Shown here: positions 1 through 6,587 of the stretch, piece by piece
Numbering within the stretch: the first letter of the stretch is position 1
Layout of the letters: every line of letters starts with the position of its first letter
Source: Mycobacteriaceae bacterium
Lineage (GTDB): Bacteria; Actinomycetota; Actinomycetes; Mycobacteriales; Mycobacteriaceae
Reading direction: 5' to 3'
Assembly (NCBI GenBank): GCA_019242135.1
Contig: JAFAWC010000388.1
Location: forward strand, 1 to 6,587
DNA length: 6,587 nt
Position numbers and translations under genes: made by a program
Notes under the pieces: model-generated
What the model was told of the DNA's origin: nothing
The model's input: the letters and a program-made list of their open reading frames with translations, nothing else
Databases searched by the model: none

Positions 1-843
1 CGCGGTCATCGCCGGTGTCACCGGTGCGCCGTGCGAGAGGCCGGCGAGGAAGTTCATTTGCAACACCTGGCCGAACGCGAAGGAAAAGCCGATGAACGAC
101 CCGAAGGTGCCGATGTAGAGGACCGCGATCAGCCACGCGTCGCGGTAGCGCAGTACATCAATCATTGACCTCGCGTCGGTGTTCATGTGGGTGAGGTTGT
201 CCATGAACAATGCGGCACCCAGCGCGGCGGCCGCGATGAGCACCAGGTAGATCGCGCAGACCCAGTGCGGCGACCGGTTACCGGCGGCGGCGATCACCAA
301 CAGCCCGATGACCTGGATCGCGGCCACACCGATGTTGCCGCCGCCTGCGTTGAGCCCGAGCGCCCAGCCCTTGAGCCGCTGCGGGTAGAACGCGTTGATG
401 TTGGTCATCGACGACGCGAAGTTGCCGCCCCCGAATCCGGCCAGCGCGGCCACCACCATGAATGTCGCGTAGGAGGTCCCGGGATGCGCCATGAAGTACA
501 GCGTCAGCAGGGTCGGTATCAGCAGCACCGTGGCCGAGAAGATCGTCCAGTTGCGGCCGCCGAACCTGGTCACGGCAAAGGTGTAGGGAATCCGCAGCAT
601 CGACCCGACCAGCGTCGGCATGGCCACCAGGAAGAACTTGCCCGCGGCGTCGATGTGGTACACGTTCTGCGGCATGAACAGCACCATCACCGACCAGATC
701 GACCAAACCGAGAAGCCCACGTGCTCGGCGAAGATCGACCAGACCAGATTGCGGCGGGCGATCTTGGCGCCACCGTTGTTCCAGGTGTCGAGGTTTTCGG
801 AATCCCAGTCGTCGATCGTGTGTTGGCGCATCTGCAACGGCAT
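1..843 (-). CDS. narK: NarK-family nitrate/nitrite transporter (MFS, NNP family), 3' end beyond the left edge
   Basis: Inner-membrane major facilitator transporter that imports nitrate and/or exchanges it for nitrite to feed the reductase encoded upstream. Translating the minus strand from 843 gives 281 codons open to the window edge, roughly 60% of a usual NarK of about 450-480 residues. A polar N-terminus (residues 1-30, with DDWDSENLDTW at 11-21) precedes hydrophobic segments at about 33-58, 71-91, 100-119, 125-145, 160-188, 194-214 and 237-260. The NNP nitrate signature is at 136-153 (GFGGGNFASSMTNINAFY) and a second glycine-rich stretch, LGLNAGGGNIGVA, is at 162-174. Arg84 (in SMLRIPY) sits where E. 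coli NarK has nitrate-binding Arg89. ATG 843 is chosen because an in-frame TAG lies 21 bases upstream; Met5 (831) is the alternative. No clear Shine-Dalgarno precedes either. The long N-terminus recalls mycobacterial NarK3-like proteins, but the transport mode (symport or antiport) cannot be read from the fragment. Confidence 0.95.
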   Translation of the reverse strand, partial: MPLQMRQHTIDDWDSENLDTWNNGGAKIARRNLVWSIFAEHVGFSVWSIWSVMVLFMPQNVYHIDAAGKFFLVAMPTLVGSMLRIPYTFAVTRFGGRNWTIFSATVLLIPTLLTLYFMAHPGTSYATFMVVAALAGFGGGNFASSMTNINAFYPQRLKGWALGLNAGGGNIGVAAIQVIGLLVIAAAGNRSPHWVCAIYLVLIAAAALGAALFMDNLTHMNTDARSMIDVLRYRDAWLIAVLYIGTFGSFIGFSFAFGQVLQMNFLAGLSHGAPVTPAMTA

Positions 844-858
844 GTCGCGACGGTAAAA

Positions 859-864
859 AATCTA
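859..864 (-). promoter_or_regulatory. possible -10 element for narK
   Basis: On the minus strand this reads TAGATT, matching the loose mycobacterial TANNNT -10 pattern, in an AT-rich patch within a GC-rich gap. A start site about 7 bases downstream would leave a leader of under 10 bases before ATG 843, which would fit the absence of a Shine-Dalgarno there. The hexamer 17 bases upstream (882-887, TCGCCT on the minus strand) matches TTGACA at only three positions, so a -35 is not supported. This is a weak, pattern-only call. Confidence 0.25.
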
Positions 865-900
865 TGTTGCGGTAGCGCTGCAGGCGATGACCCGATTGCT

Positions 901-934
901 ACAGTCTGCTCACACGTGAGCCGGTAGGGACTGT
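901..934. promoter_or_regulatory. nested inverted repeats upstream of narK, candidate operator or leader hairpin
   Basis: The inner repeat is GCTCAC (908-913), a 2-base spacer, then GTGAGC (916-921), a perfect 6-base dyad. It is flanked by an outer perfect pair, ACAGTC (901-906) and GACTGT (929-934), set asymmetrically with 1 base on one side and 7 on the other. The dyad centre is about 70 bases upstream of the narK start, a plausible place for a regulator site. As RNA it could form a 5-bp stem with a 4-base loop plus the outer stem, but no U-run follows, so a terminator is unlikely. No known regulator consensus is matched with confidence. Confidence 0.4.
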
Positions 935-989
935 GAGTCGAGCCAAACACACGTGGTGCGCATCACATTTGGGCTGACCCGGGGCTAAT

Positions 990-1733
990 TCACACCCAGC
1001 GGCTGCGCGCCGGCGGTGCCTGCGGCGTCGCCCACGCCTTGGCGTAGCGGTTGCTCGGTGTCTTATGCCGATCCGGGCTGCGGTAGACCACGTACGGGCG
1101 CACCAGGTATCCGACCGGTGCGCTGAACATGTGGACTAGTCGGGTGTAGGGCCAAATAGCCAGCAGCACAAGCACGATGAGGACATGCACCTGAAACGTC
1201 CACGGCGCAGCGGCCATCAGCTCGGGTGCGGGATGCAGCGAAAAGACACTGCGGAACCACGGAGACACCGTGTCGCGGTAGTTGTACCTGGCGAACGCGT
1301 TTGTCAGGGTGTTGGCCATCCCGGTGAGAAGCGCAGCCACCAGCAGCAGGTACATCAGCTTGTCGCCGCCAGTCGTCGCCCTGCGCACCGCCGGCACGGT
1401 GATGCGGCGATACAGCAGGATCGCGAGTCCGGCGACGACGGCGAATCCGGCCAGCGAGCCCATCGTCACCGCCATGACGTGATATGCCGGCTCGGAGATG
1501 CCGACTCGCGACGTCCACGACTCGGGGATGAGCAGGCCCACGACGTGACCCCCGAACACGCCGAGCATGCCGAAGTGGAACAACGGGCTGCCCATCCGCA
1601 GCAGCCGGCTTTCGTGGATCTGTGATGACCGCGTGGTCCAACCGAACTGATCGGTGCGGTACCGCCAGACGTGGCCGACCGCGAACGACGTGAATGCGAC
1701 ATACGGCACCGTCATCCACAGCACGGAATTCAT
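990..1733 (-). CDS. narI: Respiratory nitrate reductase gamma subunit, di-heme cytochrome b
   Basis: Membrane anchor of the NarGHI complex. It oxidises menaquinol/quinol and passes electrons through two b hemes to NarH. The 247-residue product is close to the usual 225-250 (mycobacterial NarI is about 246 by recall). Five hydrophobic segments fit the family fold: about 4-22, 50-70, 86-108, 126-145 and 180-200. The four heme ligands are identifiable: His53 and His63 (in PLFHFGMLGVFGGHVVG) and His183 and His201 (in QVHVLIVLVLLAIWPYTRLVH), with spacings of 10 and 18 as in E. coli His56/His66 and His187/His205. The start ATG at 1733 is supported by the Shine-Dalgarno-like GGGAG 7 bases upstream and by the ATGA overlap with the narJ stop. 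The C-terminal tail after about 215 is basic and presumably cytoplasmic. It is the last gene of the tight narGHJI block. Confidence 0.97.
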   Translation of the reverse strand: MNSVLWMTVPYVAFTSFAVGHVWRYRTDQFGWTTRSSQIHESRLLRMGSPLFHFGMLGVFGGHVVGLLIPESWTSRVGISEPAYHVMAVTMGSLAGFAVVAGLAILLYRRITVPAVRRATTGGDKLMYLLLVAALLTGMANTLTNAFARYNYRDTVSPWFRSVFSLHPAPELMAAAPWTFQVHVLIVLVLLAIWPYTRLVHMFSAPVGYLVRPYVVYRSPDRHKTPSNRYAKAWATPQAPPARSRWV

Positions 1734-2401
1734 CGACGTGCTCCCGAGGTCAGCGGATCCATCGCGAATGGTTCCAGGCCGACGTCCTCCTCCGGAGGTC
1801 CCTGCGCGGCTAATTCGGCGATGCGCCGCCGATCCGCGGTGCTGATGGGCGGCAGCGTCGCGAGGACTGCTGCCAGCACGCTGGCGTAGGCAGAACCGCT
1901 GTCCTGCAGCGACAGTCGCAGCAGTTCGAGCACCGGCACATGCTCAGCGAGCAGCCGCTCGCCGAGCAGGTGATCGACGGTCGCGGCGAATTCGAGTACC
2001 AGCGGCAGGTAATCGGGCAGTTCGGTGTGGCCGACGACCGTTCCCGCCTGACGGTAGGCGTGTTTGAAGCGAAGCAGCGCCATGCCGCGCTTGCGGGTGT
2101 CGCCGTAGGCGTAATACGTCAGGTGCAGGCTGGCGCGTCGGCGCATGTCGAAGGTGTCGACGTAGTTCGCCGCGAGCCGCATCGGATCCGCGTTGCCGAA
2201 CTCGGCGAGGAAGTCAAGTATCGGCGCGCGCACCGGCGCGGGCAGCTGCATTGCCGCAGCGGTCAGCGTGTCGGTCATCGCGACCGTTTGCGCGCTGGGA
2301 TAGTCGAGCAGCAGCGCGGCGATGCGCCACGACAGCCGTTGGTCCCGTTCCGATAGCGCCTCGTCCGCCGCCGGTTTGCGGGTACGTGTCAGCATCCTCA
2401 T
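1730..2401 (-). CDS. narJ: Nitrate reductase assembly chaperone (delta subunit)
   Basis: Cytoplasmic chaperone of the TorD/DmsD/NarJ family. In characterised systems it binds apo-NarG, allows Mo-bisMGD and Fe-S cluster insertion, and is not part of the final enzyme. The 223-residue product is all-helical in character, with no signal peptide or membrane segment. Family motifs are YVDTFDMRRRASLHLTYYAY at 80-99, continued by GDTRKRG to 106, and ELPDYLPLVLEF at 127-138. The C-terminal PPEEDVGLEPF (202-212) is also of a type I recall in mycobacterial NarJ. The start at 2401 overlaps the narH stop by ATGA; Met3 (2395) is an alternative, and neither has a good Shine-Dalgarno, which suggests translational coupling. 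The product is slightly longer than the roughly 200 residues recalled for M. tuberculosis NarJ, mainly through a basic N-terminal stretch (residues 1-20). Confidence 0.96.
   Translation of the reverse strand: MRMLTRTRKPAADEALSERDQRLSWRIAALLLDYPSAQTVAMTDTLTAAAMQLPAPVRAPILDFLAEFGNADPMRLAANYVDTFDMRRRASLHLTYYAYGDTRKRGMALLRFKHAYRQAGTVVGHTELPDYLPLVLEFAATVDHLLGERLLAEHVPVLELLRLSLQDSGSAYASVLAAVLATLPPISTADRRRIAELAAQGPPEEDVGLEPFAMDPLTSGARR
1741..1745 (-). promoter_or_regulatory. ribosome binding site of narI
   Basis: The minus strand reads GGGAG with 7 bases to the narI ATG. It lies inside the last codons of narJ. It is the clearest Shine-Dalgarno-like site in the window and decides the narI start; by comparison narJ has none and narH only a weak GAAG. 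Confidence 0.6.
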
Positions 2402-3996
2402 TTCGTCGGGACCAGGCCGTCGGTGCTCTTGCCATCCCAGTTGAGCAGATTGACCCGGGCAGGTTTGTCCGCCGCAGCGGCGCGATCAGAGCCGTTGGAC
2501 AGATGGAATTTCTCCGACATGGCATCCAGCGCGGTCATCCCCGGCCCGCCGTCCGTGTCGAGACTGCACCCGGTGGCCAGCGCGTCGAGCCGATGCGCGT
2601 CTGCTCCTGCACCGCTGGGGATCACGTAGCGGTCGTTGTACTTGGCGATGGCGAGCAGCCGGTACATGGCTTCGATTTCTTCGCCGGCCAGCCCGACGGA
2701 ACCGGGGATGGTCTCGTCGAATTCCTCACCCAGGTTTGCCGCGCGCATGTATGAGCGCATCGCCGCAAGCCGTTGCAGCGCGCTACGAACGGGCGCAATG
2801 TCACCGGCCGTGAACAACTCGGCGAGGTACTCGACCGGGATCCGCAGCGCGTCGATCGCGCCGAACAAATTGGTCTTGCTCTCGCCGTCGTGTCCGGTCT
2901 CGGCGAGCACGTCGACCACCGGCGACAGCGGCGGGACGTACCAGACCATCGGCATCGTGCGGTATTCCGGGTGCAGCGGAAGTGCCACCTGGTAGTCGAC
3001 GATGAGACGGTACACCGGTGAATTCTGGGCGGCCTCGATCCACTCGCCGGAGATCCCGGCCCGCTCCGCCTCGGCGACTACCCGCGGGTCGTGCGGGTTC
3101 AGGAAGACGCCGAGCTGCGCCGGGTACAAGTCCTGCTCGTCTTTCACCGACGCGGCGGCAGCGACCGCGTCCGCGTCGTAGAGCAGCACACCGAGGTAGC
3201 GCAGCCGCCCCACACAGGTCTCCGAGCACACCGTGGGTATGCCGACCTCGACCCGCGGGTAGCAGAACGTGCACTTTTCGGCTTTACCGGTCTTGTGGTT
3301 GAAGTAGATCTTCTTGTATGGGCAGCCCGTCACGCACTGGCGCCAGCCGCGACAGCGGTCCTGGTCGACGAGCACGATGCCGTCTTCACTTCGCTTGTAG
3401 ATCGCACCGGACGGGCACGATGCCGCGCACGACGGGTTGAGGCAGTGCTCGCAGATCCGCGGCAGGTAGAACATGAAGGTCTGCTCGAATTCAAGCTTCA
3501 CCTTGTCAGACAGCTTGGCCAGCAACGGATCGCGGCTCGTCTGTTCGGGCCCGCCGCCGAGGTCGTCGTCCCAGTTCGCACCCCAGGTCACCTTGGTGTT
3601 TTCGCCGGTGATCAACGACTTGGGCCGCGCGACCGGGGTGGTGTCCATCGCCGGCGCGGACAGCAGGCTCTCGTAGTCATAGGTCCACGGGTCGTAATAG
3701 TCCGACACCGTGGGCAGGTCGGGGTTGGCGAAGATATTGAGCAGCCGTTTGGCCCGCGACCCCGACCTCAGCGTGAGCTTGCCGCGCTTGGTGAGTGTCC
3801 AGCCGCCCTTCCATTTTTCCTGGTCTTGATAGCGGCGCGGATACCCCTGTCCGGGACGGGTTTCCACGTTGTTGAACCAGACGTACTCGACACCGCCACG
3901 GTTGGTCCAGGCCTGTTTGCACGTGACGCTGCAGGTGTGGCATCCGATGCACTTGTCGAGGTTCATCACCATCGCGAGTTGAGCCATGACTCTCAT
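2398..3996 (-). CDS. narH: Respiratory nitrate reductase beta subunit, four Fe-S clusters
   Basis: Cytoplasmic-face electron-transfer subunit carrying electrons from NarI hemes to NarG. It has 532 residues, against 512 in E. coli and about 558 in M. tuberculosis by recall. Cysteine groups appear in the expected order: Cys16/19/22/26 (CIGCHTCSVTC), Cys182/185/190/194 (CEHCLNPSCAASC), Cys215/221/225 with Trp218 (CRGWRQCVTGC), and Cys242/245/257/261. The Trp in place of a cysteine marks the [3Fe-4S] cluster, matching E. coli Trp220; the other groups account for three [4Fe-4S] clusters. Numbering is offset by two from E. coli from the second group on. The conserved WFNNVETRPGQGYPRR (40-55) is present. 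The start at 3996 is 1 base after the narG stop; Met4 is a possible alternative, but the longer form aligns with the mycobacterial N-terminus I recall. A weak GAAG lies 7 bases upstream. The C-terminal half is the NarH-specific domain that packs on NarG and NarI. Confidence 0.98.
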   Translation of the reverse strand: MRVMAQLAMVMNLDKCIGCHTCSVTCKQAWTNRGGVEYVWFNNVETRPGQGYPRRYQDQEKWKGGWTLTKRGKLTLRSGSRAKRLLNIFANPDLPTVSDYYDPWTYDYESLLSAPAMDTTPVARPKSLITGENTKVTWGANWDDDLGGGPEQTSRDPLLAKLSDKVKLEFEQTFMFYLPRICEHCLNPSCAASCPSGAIYKRSEDGIVLVDQDRCRGWRQCVTGCPYKKIYFNHKTGKAEKCTFCYPRVEVGIPTVCSETCVGRLRYLGVLLYDADAVAAAASVKDEQDLYPAQLGVFLNPHDPRVVAEAERAGISGEWIEAAQNSPVYRLIVDYQVALPLHPEYRTMPMVWYVPPLSPVVDVLAETGHDGESKTNLFGAIDALRIPVEYLAELFTAGDIAPVRSALQRLAAMRSYMRAANLGEEFDETIPGSVGLAGEEIEAMYRLLAIAKYNDRYVIPSGAGADAHRLDALATGCSLDTDGGPGMTALDAMSEKFHLSNGSDRAAAADKPARVNLLNWDGKSTDGLVPTK

Positions 3997-3997
3997 G

Positions 3998-6587
3998 TCA
4001 GTACTTCACGTCCTGTGAGCGCCGGCGGATCGTCGTGACCTCGTCGCGCTGGTTTCCGGTGGGGCCGTGGTAGTTCAGCGCGAACGACTGCTGGGCGTAG
4101 CCGCCGATCAGGTGTGACGGCTTGATCATGATCCGGGTCAGGGAATTGTGGATACCGCCGCGCTTTCCGGTCTTCTCGGTGCGGGGCACGTCCACCGCTT
4201 TGTCCTGCGCGTGGTACATGAACACCACGCCCTCGGGCATCCGGTGACTGACGATCGCGCGCGCATTCACCACGCCGTTGCGGTTGCTGCACTCGATCCA
4301 GTCGTTGTCGACCACACCGATCTTCGCGGCGTCCACGTCCGATATCCAAATCGCCTGCCCGCCACGGGAAAGCGTGAGCATGTGCAGGTTGTCCTGGTAG
4401 GCGGAATGGATCGACCACTTGGAGTGCGGTGTCAGGTAGCGCACGGTGATGCCCGCGGGCCCCGTATCACCCACGGCGGGCTCCTCGAACAGCGCGGTCA
4501 TGTCCAGCGGGGGGCGGAAGATCGGCAGCTGCTCGCCGAGTTCACTCATCCAGTCGTGGTCGAGGTAGAAGTGCTGGCGACCGGTCAGCGTATGCCAGGG
4601 CTTGAGCCGCTCGGTGTTGATGGTGAACGGTGAGTAGCGGCGTCCGCCGGTTTCCGAACCCGACCACTCCGGCGATGTGTTGACCGGTACCGGCCGCGAC
4701 TGCGTGTCGGCGAACGTGACGCGCCGGCCTTCGCTCTCTTTGGCCAGGTCGGCCAGCTCGATGCCGGTGCGGCGCTGCAGCGCCTCGAAACCCTCGACTG
4801 CCAGCCGGCCGTTCGTGGTGCCCGATAAGGCCAGTATCGCTTCGGCGGCATGCGTGTCCTTGGCCAACGACGGCCGGCCCACCGCGACCCCGCTGACGAC
4901 CGCGCCGTTCACGCCGCGCAGGTAGTCGACCTCCGCATCGGGATGGGTCGTCACCCCCTTGACGGTGAGTCCGACGGTTTCCACCATGGGCCCCAGCGCC
5001 GCCATCTTTTCCGCGACCGCCGGATAGTCGCGATCCACCACCACGAGCCGCGGCATGGTCTTGCCCGGAATTGGGTCGCATTCACCGGCTTTCCAGTCGA
5101 GCGCTCGGCCGCCGGGCTGAGCGGCGGCATCGGCGGTGTCGTGCAGCAGGGGCACCGCGACGATGTCTTTGCGCTTACCCAGATGCTTATCGGCGAGCCA
5201 GGAGAAGCCGCGGGCGATGCGGTGGAACGCCTCGAAGTCGGTCTTGGTCTCCCACGGCGGGGAGATCGCGGGCGAGAACGCGTGGATGAACGGATGCATG
5301 TCGGTGCTCGACAAGTCGTGCTTCTCGTACCAGGTCGCCGCGGGTAGCACGATGTCGGAATACAGTGTGGTACTGGTGTTGCGGAAGTCCAGCGACAGCA
5401 GCAAGTCGAGCTTGCCGATCGGCGCCCCGTCGCGCCAGCGCAGCTCTTGGGGCCGCACCGCGTCATCGACACGGGCGGCAACATTGGAATCGGTACCGAG
5501 AAGGTGTTTGAGGAAGTACTCGTTACCTTTCGCCGACGAGCCGAGCAGATTCGACCGCCACACCGTCAAGCAGCGCGGAAAGTTCTCCGGCGCATCGGGA
5601 TCCTCGCAGGCGAACTGCAGATGCCCCGATGTCAGCCCGTCGACCACATGTGTCGCCGGATCCTTGCCGAGCCGCACGGCCTCGTCCACCAGGTCCAACG
5701 GGTTGCGGTTGAACGTCGGGTAGCTGGGCATCCACCCCAACCGGCTCGCCAGTGCGATGTTGTCGGCGGCGGTGCGACCGGCAAAGCGGCCCCGTGCCAG
5801 CGGCGAGGCCATCACCTCGGAGGTGAATCGGTCGTAGCGCCACTGGTCGGTCGCCAGGTACCAGAAAACCGTGCCCTGCATCTGACGCGGCGGCCGCTGC
5901 CAGTCGAGCCCGAACGCCAGCGTCGACCACCCCGTTACCGGCCGGCACTTCTCCTGGCCGACGTAGTGCGCCCAGCCACCGCCGTTGACTCCCTGACAGC
6001 CGGTGAGCATCACCAGGGTGAGAAATGAGCGGTAAATCAAATCGGAGTGAAACCAGTGGTTGGTCCCGGCGCCCATCAGGATCATCGACCGCCCGCTCGA
6101 ACGTTCGGCGTTGTCGGCGAATTCGCGTGCGATCCGCTCCGCCGCCTTCGCGGGCACGCCGGTGATCGTCTCCTGCCATGCCGGCGTGTAAGGCTGTGCC
6201 GCGTCGTCGTAGTTTCTCGGCCAGTCGCCGGGCAGGCCCTCCCGGTGCACCCCGTACTGCGCGAGCAACAGGTCGAACACCGTGGTGACCCGTTGCCCGG
6301 CCACCGTCCTCGTCGGCACGCCGCGGTTCAGCACACCCGGCCGGTCGCCGTCGAAGCGCGGCAGGGCCAGACATACCGCGTCGCTGTCACCACCATGCAG
6401 CGTCAACAGCGGCTCAACGCCCTTCAGGTCGAGGTTCCACGTGCCCTCGCCCGATGTCGTGAACCGGTGTCCCAGGGAGCCGTTCGGGACAACCGGTGTC
6501 CCGTCGGAGTCAAGAAGGACGGTCTTCGACACCGCGCCTTCGCTGGTGTCGCCGAGATCGGCGGCGGTGAGAAACTTTGCGGGCAGC
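3998..6587 (-). CDS. narG: Respiratory nitrate reductase alpha subunit (Mo-bisMGD catalytic), 5' end beyond the right edge
   Basis: Catalytic subunit of membrane-bound nitrate reductase, reducing nitrate to nitrite at a Mo-bisMGD centre on the cytoplasmic side. The frame is open from 6586 (the edge base is a partial codon) to the TGA at 3998-4000, giving 862 codons; the GTG at 6532 is internal, not the start. Full-length NarG is about 1230-1250 residues, so roughly 370 are missing, including the N-terminal FS0 cluster ligands and the Asp that ligates Mo. Diagnostic blocks are GAGTNHWFHSDLIYRS (about 6073-6026), GVNGGGWAHYVGQEK followed by RPVTGW and FGLDWQRP (about 5992-5893), WRSNLLGSSAKGNEYFLK (about 5561-5508), and LYSDIVLPAATWYEKHDL then TDMHPFIHAFSP (about 5370-5262). 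The C-terminal dinucleotide-binding domain starts near YLTPHSKWSIHS and includes MYHAQDKAVDVPRTEKTGKR and GGIHNSLTRI (about 4445-4128). No frameshift or internal stop is seen. First of the narGHJI block, 1 base from narH. Confidence 0.98.
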   Translation of the reverse strand, partial: LPAKFLTAADLGDTSEGAVSKTVLLDSDGTPVVPNGSLGHRFTTSGEGTWNLDLKGVEPLLTLHGGDSDAVCLALPRFDGDRPGVLNRGVPTRTVAGQRVTTVFDLLLAQYGVHREGLPGDWPRNYDDAAQPYTPAWQETITGVPAKAAERIAREFADNAERSSGRSMILMGAGTNHWFHSDLIYRSFLTLVMLTGCQGVNGGGWAHYVGQEKCRPVTGWSTLAFGLDWQRPPRQMQGTVFWYLATDQWRYDRFTSEVMASPLARGRFAGRTAADNIALASRLGWMPSYPTFNRNPLDLVDEAVRLGKDPATHVVDGLTSGHLQFACEDPDAPENFPRCLTVWRSNLLGSSAKGNEYFLKHLLGTDSNVAARVDDAVRPQELRWRDGAPIGKLDLLLSLDFRNTSTTLYSDIVLPAATWYEKHDLSSTDMHPFIHAFSPAISPPWETKTDFEAFHRIARGFSWLADKHLGKRKDIVAVPLLHDTADAAAQPGGRALDWKAGECDPIPGKTMPRLVVVDRDYPAVAEKMAALGPMVETVGLTVKGVTTHPDAEVDYLRGVNGAVVSGVAVGRPSLAKDTHAAEAILALSGTTNGRLAVEGFEALQRRTGIELADLAKESEGRRVTFADTQSRPVPVNTSPEWSGSETGGRRYSPFTINTERLKPWHTLTGRQHFYLDHDWMSELGEQLPIFRPPLDMTALFEEPAVGDTGPAGITVRYLTPHSKWSIHSAYQDNLHMLTLSRGGQAIWISDVDAAKIGVVDNDWIECSNRNGVVNARAIVSHRMPEGVVFMYHAQDKAVDVPRTEKTGKRGGIHNSLTRIMIKPSHLIGGYAQQSFALNYHGPTGNQRDEVTTIRRRSQDVKY

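Larger units (their letters stand above)
844..989. other. narI-narK intergenic gap
   Basis: This 146-base gap is the only sizeable non-coding stretch in the window. It contains an AT-rich patch close to narK (851-865), nested inverted repeats (901-934) and two copies of CACACGTG (911-918 and 948-955). No hairpin followed by a T-run is visible after the narI stop, so I see no intrinsic terminator, and read-through from narI into narK is possible. No credible small ORF is seen in it. The length and content are compatible with a separate regulated promoter for narK. Confidence 0.8.

Noticed and set aside
187..927. Plus-strand open frame of 246 codons opposite narK
   Set aside because: The minus strand encodes a clear NarK with the NNP signature and membrane helices. 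The plus-strand product is a low-complexity His/Arg/Gln-rich string typical of antisense shadow frames.
687..950. Minus-strand frame of 87 codons spanning the narI-narK gap
   Set aside because: It overlaps the start of narK in another frame, has no family motif, and its composition (Ser/Thr/Arg/Pro-rich) fits an out-of-frame reading.
971..987. Possible terminator after narI (GGGCTGACCCGGGGCTA)
   Set aside because: The two GGGCT copies are direct, not inverted, repeats. Only a 3-bp stem can form, and no T-run follows on the minus strand.
3340..3350. Apparent loss of a cluster cysteine in NarH (Trp218 where a Cys would be expected)
   Set aside because: This Trp is the normal family feature that makes this centre a [3Fe-4S] cluster (E. 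coli Trp220), not a defect.
3091..4038. Long plus-strand open frame (315 codons) opposite narH
   Set aside because: It lies entirely antisense to narH and the end of narG, whose Fe-S motifs prove the coding frame. Its translation is rich in Arg, Val, His and Gly with no recognisable domain, as expected for a shadow frame in high-GC DNA.
5447..6028. Plus-strand frame of 193 codons, and others like it opposite narG
   Set aside because: They are antisense to strongly conserved NarG blocks, with no independent evidence of coding.
6530..6532. GTG as a start codon for a short narG
   Set aside because: The frame stays open upstream to the window edge with NarG-like sequence (LPAKFLTAADLGD), so this is an internal valine of a longer gene.

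Overview
The window is a piece of a respiratory nitrate reduction locus from a high-GC actinobacterium, most likely a mycobacterium (Mycobacterium/Mycolicibacterium type). The organism call rests on strongly G/C-biased codons and on recalled similarity of the NarG, NarH, NarI and NarK proteins to mycobacterial ones; no search was run.

All genes lie on the minus strand, so transcription runs from right to left. In order of transcription they are narG (3' part only, cut by the right edge, ending at 3998), narH (3996-2398), narJ (2401-1730), narI (1733-990), then a 146-base gap (844-989) and narK (843 to the left edge, N-terminal 281 codons only). narG and narH are 1 base apart, and the narH/narJ and narJ/narI junctions are 4-base ATGA overlaps. 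narGHJI therefore looks like one translationally coupled operon. narK may be read through from it or may have its own promoter in the 146-base gap.

The genes form one pathway. NarK brings nitrate in (and/or exchanges it for nitrite). NarI, a di-heme membrane subunit, oxidises quinol. NarH passes the electrons through four Fe-S clusters. NarG reduces nitrate to nitrite at a molybdenum bis-MGD centre on the cytoplasmic side. NarJ is the dedicated chaperone for NarG cofactor insertion and assembly. All cluster and heme ligands that can be checked inside the window are present, so these look like functional genes.

There is no stretch over 300 bases without a gene. I see no RNA gene, mobile element, CRISPR array or convincing intrinsic terminator. 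The only non-coding sequence of interest is the narI-narK gap, which holds nested inverted repeats and a repeated CACACGTG. I do not see a previously undescribed system here; it is a well-conserved nar locus, and the gap is the part least explained by known features.
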